A stretch of DNA of 6,703 nt. Source: Bacteroides sp. GTDB lineage: Bacteria > Bacteroidota > Bacteroidia > Bacteroidales > Bacteroidaceae. Shown piece by piece: positions 1-6,703 of the stretch. The notes below the pieces were generated by a model. That model did not search any database and was not told the DNA's origin. It saw only the letters and a list, made by a program, of their open reading frames with translations. The translations under genes and the position numbers were made by a program. Location of the stretch: positions 1-6,703 of the forward strand of contig JAJPZL010000052.1 of the NCBI GenBank assembly GCA_021204375.1, written 5' to 3'. Each line of letters starts with the position of its first letter. Within the stretch, counting starts at the first letter, position 1.

Positions 1-2
1 CT

Positions 3-56
3 CCGACTTCAAATCCAGAATTTATAATAGGACATTATGCGGATAATCATTTATAA
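3..56 (+). CDS. Possible 3' end of a convergent plus-strand gene (partial, unidentified)
   Basis: An open frame entering from the left edge reads PTSNPEFIIGHYADNHL and ends with TAA at 54-56, one base before the hairpin at 57-88. Its amino-acid mix looks like a real protein tail, and its stop falls where a gene sharing the bidirectional terminator should end; the other two plus-strand frames stop earlier or look less protein-like. Seventeen codons are too few to assign a family or to exclude chance, so no function is proposed. It would be transcribed towards the pectate lyase gene. The alternative is non-coding sequence downstream of the minus-strand cluster. Confidence 0.35.
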   Translation, partial: PTSNPEFIIGHYADNHL

Positions 57-88
57 AAAAAGACCGGAGAAGTACCTCCGGTCTTTTT
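57..88. terminator. Bidirectional rho-independent terminator
   Basis: A perfect 9-bp stem pairs AGACCGGAG (61-69) with CTCCGGTCT (76-84) around a 6-base loop. An A run on the left (57-60) and a T run on the right (85-88) extend the pairing to 13 bp and give a U tract in either direction. On the minus strand it starts 2 bases after the pectate lyase stop codon (93-91), so it closes the efflux and lyase cluster. On the plus strand it directly follows the TAA at 54-56. The symmetry suggests two convergent genes share it. Confidence 0.9.
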
Positions 89-90
89 AT

Positions 91-1188
91 TTAGTTGAGT
101 TTATTTCTCTTTTTCCACTTTTCGTATCCTTTGAATACTTTCAGGCCGTCGTTATTATACTAACTATATCCGTTACGCCGTTCATACCCTATTTCTGAAA
201 GGTCGTACCTCTTTATACCATCCCGGTCGCAAAAGAAAGGAGTATCCGTATCTATTTCATAGAAGCGTGCCCAGCTGGGGGGACAGTCGTCACAGTGAAC
301 CATCCGGTAATCTCTTTTTCCTTCTTCGTTGGCAAAATACTCCTTTTTTATTCCTTCTATTTTTGTTTTTTCAAACCATGCCACCGCTCCTTCAATGGCA
401 TTTATAATCTCCTGAGAAGGATTTTCCAGTGACATCAGGAAAAGAACAATATTATCAGACTCCTGACCACTGAGTGATATCAACTCGTAGGCACGGGCTT
501 TGGCCGGCTCCAGGGTTACGGGGTCATATTGAGCACACCAGGCTGTTAGCTTTCCATCTCTTCTGATCTGTGTCTTTAAGATACACTCTACTCCTTTATG
601 AAAGGCTATCCTGGCTTTTTGTTTATAGGAGTCAGGCAAAAAGGAATAATGGAACCTTCGGTATATATTTCACGCATTAATTCCAGTACATTTATGTTGG
701 AATCGTCGTTATACTGGATTTGTACGTGATAACTTCCCGTACGGGGATAGCACTGGGCCAACCTCCATTATCATACTGGGCTTCAAAAAGATAATCAATC
801 CCTTTCATTACAGCTGCCAGGTAGTGTTCTTCTCCTGTTGCATTGTATACTCTGCTCAGGAAATAAATTCTGTGGTGGTAGCATCGTTATCAATCGTACC
901 TTCATCTACATTGGCTTTGGCTTTTATCACCTCTGTTTTTTCTGCTTCGGTAAGTTCCCGGGGTATATAGATGTTTTTGGGCCATCCGCCACTGTTGAGT
1001 TGATATAATAGTACATTATCTGCTATGCGTCTAGCCTCCCGGGTGGAATAGAAGTCGTCCGTTAGTTTAGGAACCAGTTTTACCCAGTTCTTGTAAGGCT
1101 GTTTTTTGCGATAATCGGGTTCACTTTGAGCAAAGCCCAACATACATAGGGAACATAATAACGTTCCCAGGAAAAGTTTTCTCTTCAT
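91..1188 (-). pseudogene. pelA: Pectate lyase, PelA / polysaccharide lyase family 10 type, interrupted by three frameshifts and one stop
   Basis: This encodes an exported pectate lyase that would cleave de-esterified homogalacturonan by beta-elimination, normally calcium-dependent in this family. The start at 1188 is followed by a signal peptide (Lys-Arg-Lys, then a hydrophobic stretch, likely cleaved after Ala20 in LGFA-Q). Family motifs in order are GGWPKN (residues 67-72), TIDNDATTTEF (98-108), then, across frames, NGGWPQCYP, QIQYNDDSN, AWCAQYDPVT, AKARAYELISLSGQES, GAVAWFE, PPSWARFYEI, FFCDRDGIKRY and IGYERRNGYS. Bridging gives about 366 residues, normal for a single-domain PL10 enzyme, with no added binding module. 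As written it is broken four times: one base appears missing in the A run 861-863, in the G run 755-757 and in the A run 638-642 (plus-strand letters), and TAG at 162-160 replaces the Trp of the C-terminal GYSWY motif. The three deletions sum to one codon, so the last part returns to the first frame. The gene lies 13 nt after the outer-membrane protein gene and ends at TAA 93-91. Family call is firm; whether the lesions are biological is not. Confidence 0.88.
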
Positions 1189-1201
1189 GATTAAATATAT
1201 T

Positions 1202-2572
1202 TTAGTCCAGATAAGTCAGGATCTGCCCGCTGATAAGCAACAGGGAAATTTCACACAGTTTAGTATCGTATTCGGCAGTCAGAATACGTTCTTCTGCATC
1301 CAGTAAACTCTTTTGTGCTTTGCGCATCTCGATACCTGCCAGGTCTCCCAGCATATATCTTTCCATCGCTATTTCTACATTTTCACGGGCAGCTACAACA
1401 TTCTCGCGTTCCAGTTTTAACATAACAATATTGTTAAGGTAGGCCTGCCAGAGATTATGGAGATCGGCCCGCAGGCTTTGTTCCAGTTGCTCCCGTTGTA
1501 GCTGGGCATTGTCAATGGCAATTTTTGCATTTTTTCGTTCCCGGCCGCGATTGTCGTCAAAAATATTGAATCCAAGTGTTACACCGAAATTAAGTCCCAG
1601 ATTCTGTCGGTTTACATAGGTGCCGCTTTCGTATTTATTAAAGGTATATCCGTACACACTGTTCAGAGTAAGATAAGGATAATTGCGTGCATTCACCGCT
1701 TTCATATCCAGCGCAGTCAGTATATTGTTTCTGTCTGCATTGAGCAGGGAAGCATTAGTCTCCATAGTACCGTCCCATAATTCCTGAAAAATTAAAGTTT
1801 CGTTGGCATCGATCAGGGAATCACGGATAATAAAAGGTTCGTCAACATCCGGGTTAGCCATCATTTCATTCAGGCGGATCCGGGAAGTATGTAATACTTC
1901 CTGTTGCTTCATGTATTTGGAGTTATCTTCGTTGAAGTCCACTCGGGCTTGTAATAGATCCAGGCGGGAGAAATCTCCGATATTATAACGTTCTTCTACA
2001 ATACGCAGACGTTCCCGGGAGAGCGTAACCGCATAATGCAGGTTTTTTAAACGGATCTTTTGTTGTACAAAGTTATAATATTCCGCTATGATATAAGCTG
2101 CAAAAGCTTCCATTGCGATCCGGGTATTGGTTTCGCCTATTTTTTCCAGTGCTTTCAAACGTTCGTAATTGGTTAATATACGGAAGCCATTAAAAATAGT
2201 CTAGTTGAGGGTTAACCCCGCGTTATAAGTCTGGTCAAAGTTGCCGGTTACTTTGTTGGTATTCCCGGTTTCCCGTATTTTGGTTTCCGTATTGTCTACG
2301 TTGCCATTCGTTCCGGCAGAAAGATTCAGTGTTGGCAGGAATCCCGCATTTCCCAGGGTTACATTATTGTGTACGATCTGTTCGTCATTCCGGGCTATGC
2401 GTACTGAATAATTGTTTTCAAGTCCGTACAGAAGACACTTCTGCAGGGTATACTCTTTATCCGGTAACTGCTTTGGCTGGGCCTGTAGCGTCTGAACCAG
2501 TAAAAGTACTGTAACAAGCAGGAACGATCTGCCTGTTACAGGTATAATATGTTCTAGTGATATACTTTTCAT
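1202..2572 (-). pseudogene. TolC-like outer-membrane efflux protein, one internal stop
   Basis: This is the outer-membrane channel of the tripartite pump encoded with the two genes before it. It starts 8 nt after the RND stop codon with an ATG at 2572-2570. The N-terminus has a signal peptide with core FLLVTVLLLVQTLQA, likely cleaved after Ala31. The mature protein opens with the typical EYTLQKCLLYGLENN segment, followed by two repeats of beta-barrel strands and long helices: LNLSAGTNG, then TIFNGFRI and helix-rich sequence up to about residue 230; LTLNSVYGYTFN, GVTLGFNIFDD and a second helical stretch (AQLQREQLEQSLRADLHNLW) to the C-terminus. Total length is 456 residues, normal for the family. 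TAG at 2203-2201 (codon 124) stands where this family has Trp, in the strand motif LN-W-TIFNGF; one change from TGG explains it. No frameshift is needed. A second in-frame segment of 318 residues follows the stop. The last codons precede the lyase start by 13 nt. Confidence 0.9.
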
Positions 2573-2580
2573 AAGAAGTC

Positions 2581-5500
2581 TTATTCAGTTTTTTTGTTGC
2601 GGTTTGTCGAAATATAACTGTACATGGCAGGAACAATATACATGGTCATTAACGTAGAAACGAGTAATCCTCATATAACAGCAGTCCCCATGGCTATACG
2701 ACCGTTGGCACCCTCCCCACTGGCCAGTGCCAGAGGAACCAATCCCAGGATCGTGGAAACACTGGTCATCAGGATCGGGCGTAAGCATTGCAGGGAAGCC
2801 TCCCTGATCGAATTATATTTACTCTCGCCGGCTTCCTGTTTCTGGTTGGCAAACTCTACGATCAGAATACCATTTTTAGCTACCAGTCCGATAAGCATGA
2901 TAATACCGATCTGGCTAAAAATATTCATGGTCTGGTTGCTTAAATACATGAATATAAGAGCTCCGGCGATAGCCAGCGGAACGGTGAACATGATCACGAA
3001 CGGATCTTTAAAACTTTCAAACTGAGCTGCCAGGATCAGGTAGATCAGTACAATGGCCAGTATAAAAGCAAACATCAGACTGGAAGAACTGCCCCGGAAC
3101 TCCTTGGAGTCACCCGAAAGGGCAGTCCTGAAGGTGTCATCCAGTACCTCTTTGGCGATTTTATCCATCTCATCCAGGCCTTGTCCGATCGTTTTACCCT
3201 GGGCAAGCCCTGCCGAAACAGTAGCCGAAACAAAACGATTATAACGATATAGTTGGGGTGGGGTAATTCCTTCTTCCATAGTGATCACATTATCCAGCTG
3301 GATCATTTCCCCTTTATCACTCTGGATGTAAATGGAACGCAGATCTGCCGGTTTATTACGTTGCTGCCGGTTTATCTCACCCAGGATCTCATACTGTTTA
3401 CCATTCATATAAAAGTATCCCATGCGCTGACCACTGAGACCATATTGCAGAGTTTGTGCAATATTGCGGGTGCTCACTCCCAACAAAGTCGCTTTTTCGC
3501 GGTTAATGGAGATACGGGTCTCCGGCTTACTGAATTTCAGGTTTACGTCAGCCATCTGGAAAGTAGGATTACTGTTCACTTTTTCCATGAAAGGAGGTAA
3601 CACTTCTTCCAGTTTACTGAGGTTAGTAGCTTGTAGTATATACTGAATAGGTATAGAACTCCGGCGACCTCCGAAAGTACTTTGTTGTTGCACAAAAGAA
3701 CGAGCTTTGGTCTTTGTCCGTACTGCACGTGATATTTTCTCGGCAATTTCCATCTGAGTATAATCACGTTCATTAATATCTTTCAAAGCAACCTGCACAT
3801 TTCCACTACTACTGGATACACGAGCTGTTATGTATTTTGCATCAGGTACCAGCGAATCTACCAGCAGGTTAATATCTTCTGTATAATCCCTGATAAATTC
3901 GTATGTAACTCCCTCTGCACCCCGGGTAGATATTGTAATTTGTGAACGGTCTTCCAGGGGAGCCATCTCTGAGGGAATATAACTCCAGAGATAGAATATA
4001 ATGCCGAAAGTAATAAGTACAATAGGTATTGCAATGATCCTTATCTTTAGAAAGGCAGTCATGGATCTCTCATACAATCTGTTAAGTCCTGTAAAGAAGG
4101 GTTCGGTTTTCCGGTAAAACCAGCTTTGTTTCTCTTTACGTTTTAAAAGCTTGGTTGCAAGCATGGGTGTGAATGTCAATGCTGCAAATGAGGAGATAAC
4201 TACAGCTCCCGAAATAACAATACTAAATTCCCGGAAGAGCCGCCCCGTCATTCCTTCCATAAATACGATCGGGAAGAATACGGCAACCAACGTAATAGTA
4301 GTAGAGATCACAGCAAAGAAAATCTCTTTTGATCCTTCAATTCCGACCTCTTTAGGATTCATCCCTTTTTCAATACGAATGTAGATGTTCTCTGTCATAA
4401 CGATCGCATCATCCACCACAAGTCCTACTGCCAATACTACTGCCAACACGGAGAGTACATTGATAGAGAATCCGGCTATGTACATAACAAAGAATGAGCC
4501 GACCAGTGATACCGGAATAACTATACAAGGTACAAGGGTTACACGCCAGTCGCGCAGAAAAAGGAAATAATAATAATTACCAGGATAAAGGCTATATAAA
4601 CCGTCTCTTTTACCTCCGAAATGGAAGCACGTATAAAACGGGTATTATCAAATCCATAATTAGTAAGAACATCTTCCGGAAGATCTTTTTGTATCATCTC
4701 CATACGATCGTATACAGCATTCGCTATCTCAATATGATTCGCTCCCGGTTGCGGAATAACCACTACCCCTATCATGGGGATACCATTCATTTTCATATAA
4801 CTACGGGTATCCTGTGCTCCAATCTCCGCACGACCGATATCACTCAGACGTACTACGCGGTTATTGTCCTCTTTCACGATCAGGTCATTGAATTCTTTGG
4901 CTGTGTGCATCAATCCCAGTGTGCGGATGGTAAGCTCAGTCGTATTTCCTTTAATACTTCCGGAAGGTAATTCTACATTTTCCCTATCAACCGCATTTTT
5001 CACATCAATGGGAGTAACGCCGTATCCGGACATCTTCACCGGGTCGAGCCATAAGCGCATAGAATATCTTTTTTTCTCCCCAGGTGGCTACGCTACTTAC
5101 GTCAGGTATGGTCTGTAATTGCTCTTTCAGCGTAAGATCTGCAATCTCACTGAGCTCAAGAAGCGAACGTTTATCACTCTGGATCGCTACCATCAGGATA
5201 GGAGTTACATCAGCATCCGCTTTCGTTACGGTAGGAGGATCACAATCCCGTGGCAAATAACGTTGCGCACGTGATACTTTGTTGCGTACATCATTAGCCG
5301 CGGTTTCCAGATCAACTGAAAGTTCAAACTCTACGGTAATTCTGGATTGTCCCTGTTGACTGACGCTGGAGAGAGAACGGATCCCCGGAATACCGTTAAT
5401 GTTTTGCTCTAGAGGTTCCGTGATCTGGTTCTCAATTACATCTGCATTGGCTCCTGAATAGGTACAGGTAACAGAGATGATCGGATTATCGACCGAGGGA

Positions 5501-5610
5501 TATTCGCGTACTCCAAGTGTCTAGTACCCAATAAGACCAAACATCAGGATGATAATGGTCATTACAGTGGCCAGAACCGGTCTTCGTATACTTAGTTCTG
5601 AAATATTCAT
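2581..5610 (-). pseudogene. RND multidrug efflux pump, inner-membrane HAE-1/AcrB family subunit, two stops and two compensating frameshifts
   Basis: This is the proton-driven pump subunit, a trimer in the cytoplasmic membrane that passes drugs or other amphipathic compounds to the TolC-like channel through the adaptor. Repaired length is 1009 residues, typical of the family. The N-terminus MNISELSIRRPVLATVM leads into TM1 (about 12-29). The first periplasmic part includes YSGANADVIENQITEPLEQN and QPGANHIEIANAVYDR. TM4 carries GLVVDDAIVMTEN with the proton-relay pair Asp400-Asp401 (4413-4408). TM7 is near residues 516-545, followed by the second periplasmic loop to about 840. TM10 carries GLVAKNGILIVEF with the relay Lys912 (2877-2875). 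Four lesions are seen: TAG at codon 30 (5523-5521); one extra base in the 7-base run 5069-5075; one missing base at 4565-4567, which restores the frame; and TGA at codon 980 (2673-2671), where a Gly of the AVIGG motif is expected. After TGA the frame continues GLLVSTLMTMYIVPAMYSYI to TAA at 2583-2581. Substrate cannot be read from the sequence. Confidence 0.93.
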
Positions 5611-5615
5611 GGTCT

Positions 5616-5621
5616 CTCCTT
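5616..5621 (-). promoter_or_regulatory. Shine-Dalgarno site of the RND pump gene
   Basis: On the minus strand AAGGAG lies 5 nt before the ATG at 5610-5608, in the 11-nt gap after the adaptor's TAA. It supports this start for the pump. It stands out because the outer-membrane protein gene (spacer GACTTCTT) and the lyase gene (AT-rich spacer) show no such site, which is the more common situation in Bacteroidota. Confidence 0.7.
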
Positions 5622-6703
5622 TTAATCAATTTGGTCAAGGATTATATTCAGGCCGGTACGTAGTTGCAACGTCCCCGAAGTAATAATCGTATCTCCTACC
5701 TGGATACCTTTTACGATCTGTACCTGAGCATCGGTACGTAGCCCTGTAGTGACCTCTACCGGCTATGCTTTTCCTGATTTATACAGATACACTTTATCTA
5801 TGTCCAGTTCGGGGACGATCGCCTCTGTAGGAATAGCAATCGCATTGGAGATCTCATTTAGTTTAAGATTAACGCTTATATGGCGTCCGGGAAACAGTAA
5901 CCCGTCTGAGTTGGGATAGAGGGCCCGTACAGCCAGCGTCCGGGTGTCTTCGGTAACCCGGGAGTCTGTAGCGTATACTGTTGCATTAAAAACTGAAAGT
6001 TTTTCATCTACCTGGAAAGTTAGTTTCATTCCTTTATAAATAGAGCTGGCATAACGTTCAATTACGTGGAATTCTATTTTTAAAGGAGATATCTTTGTTA
6101 ATCTGGCTATAAAGGTAGAAGGAGAAGCACACGAACCCACACTTACCTCACGCAGTCCGATAATACCGTCAAAGGGGGCTCTCAGTTCAGTTTGGGCTAT
6201 ATTCGCTTTTACCAGTTCAATATCTGCGTTCAGGGTTGCCAATTCCGTTTTTACCTGTTCATAAGCTTCTTTACTGACTGTATCCTTAATTAAAAGAGCA
6301 CTCTGACGGAACACTCTGTCTTCTGCCAGTTTAACCTGTGCTTCCAGTTTCTGAAGTTATGCTTGCAGAGGTTCATCATTTACGTTTGCCAGTAACTGCC
6401 CCTTTTTAACCATAGAACCTTCCGTAAAGTTGATCTCAGTGATCTTACCGGAGGTTTCAAAAGCGAGGTCTACTTCCTCATCCGGAACCGTACTTCCGGA
6501 AATTGCCAACTCATCTGTCAGAGATTGTTTCCTCACTATCAGCCCATTCACATTTAATACCCGGTTTTCATTTCCACGTACGGTGGGAGTCGGAGTAGAG
6601 GAGGGTTGGTCTTGCTTTTTAAATTGATACCCGTCGGAGAAAAAGTACCTGTATGTTCCTAATCCGGCCAAACCTACACAGATGAGGATGATCAGTCCCT
6701 ATT
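5622..6703 (-). pseudogene. RND efflux periplasmic adaptor (HlyD / membrane fusion protein family), 5' end uncertain, two or three internal stops
   Basis: This is the adaptor joining the inner-membrane pump to the outer-membrane channel. An N-terminal membrane anchor (GLIILICVGLAGLGTY, 6698-6651) leads to a linker rich in Pro and Thr. The first lipoyl half follows (SGKITEINFTEGSMVKKGQL, near 6450-6390), then an alpha-helical hairpin (LQKLEAQVKLAEDRV to VKANIAQTEL, 6356-6183). The second lipoyl half is RAPFDGIIGLREVSVG (from 6182), then come the beta-barrel and the membrane-proximal domain ending LRTGLNIILDQID, TAA at 5624-5622. TAA at 6359-6357 replaces the Gln of LQAQLQKLEAQ, and TAG at 5765-5763 replaces a probable Gln in GKAQPVEV. 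A further TAG (6701-6699) sits just before the anchor, so the true start probably lies beyond the window; a TTG at 6671 would cut the anchor in half and is unlikely. The visible length of about 360 codons fits the family. Cys in VGSCASPST is unusual where I expect Tyr or a small residue. Confidence 0.88.

Noticed and set aside
856..1188. A separate small exported protein of 110 residues
   Set aside because: It carries GGWPKN and TIDNDATTT motifs of PL10 lyases and joins the downstream lyase once a single base is restored, so it is the N-terminus of the broken lyase.
2585..2788. Minus-strand 67-codon frame rich in Cys, Gly and Asp at the pump's 3' end
   Set aside because: It overlaps the true RND frame, which continues to TAA at 2581 with TM12 sequence; the content is out-of-frame reading.
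2624..3600. Plus-strand open frames of 133, 115 and 63 codons opposite the pump gene
   Set aside because: They lie antisense to well-conserved RND coding sequence, have no recognisable motifs and no start signals, and are explained as shadow frames.
5069..5075. Phase-variable A tract switching the pump on and off
   Set aside because: Seven bases is short for phase variation, and the gene also has two stops and another frameshift, so switching here alone would not restore it.
4539..5075. Programmed ribosomal frameshifting in the pump gene
   Set aside because: The A run could be slippery, but no obvious stimulatory hairpin was noticed, a second opposite shift would be needed 500 bases later, and RND pumps are not known to need it.
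4151..5118. Plus-strand open frames of 61-93 codons opposite the first half of the pump gene
   Set aside because: The minus-strand translation matches the RND family throughout; these are shadows.
1..6703. CRISPR array, insertion sequence, tRNA or rRNA, phage or defence genes
   Set aside because: No direct-repeat array, terminal inverted repeats, transposase motifs or RNA-gene sequence was seen; the window is filled by the four genes and the terminator.

Overview
The window looks like a Bacteroidales-type chromosome (Bacteroides, Parabacteroides or Dysgonomonas relatives). The protein sequences match what I recall of Bacteroidota homologues, the intergenic spacers are short and AT-rich, and every natural gene end uses TAA. 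Family assignment is by recognition of motifs; no database search was run.

Almost the whole window is one minus-strand gene cluster. Read in its own direction (right to left) it runs: a periplasmic adaptor of the HlyD/RND membrane-fusion family (6703 to 5622, 5' end at or beyond the window edge); an inner-membrane RND pump of the HAE-1/AcrB type (5610-2581); a TolC-like outer-membrane efflux protein (2572-1202); and an exported pectate lyase of the PelA/polysaccharide lyase 10 type (1188-91). Gaps are 11, 8 and 13 nt, so this is very likely one transcription unit. A strong symmetrical hairpin with flanking A and T runs (57-88) ends it. A short plus-strand reading frame (3-56) stops just before the same hairpin and may be the tail of a convergent gene. 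The first three products would form a complete tripartite efflux pump from cytoplasmic membrane to outer membrane; the lyase would cleave pectic galacturonan in the periplasm or outside the cell.

The striking property is that none of the four genes is intact as written. I count 12 disruptions: seven in-frame stop codons (at 6699, 6357, 5763, 5521, 2671, 2201 and 160) and five single-base indels, all in homopolymer runs (5069-5075, 4565-4567, 861-863, 755-757, 638-642). When these are bridged, each gene reads through at normal length with its family motifs preserved, including the pump's proton-relay Asp-Asp and Lys. The damage is therefore either very recent gene decay or, at least as likely, sequence error in a poorly polished or damaged-template assembly. 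The indels fit sequencing error especially well, because two of them occur in the same 9-base context. I found no RNA gene, mobile element, CRISPR array or new defence-like system.
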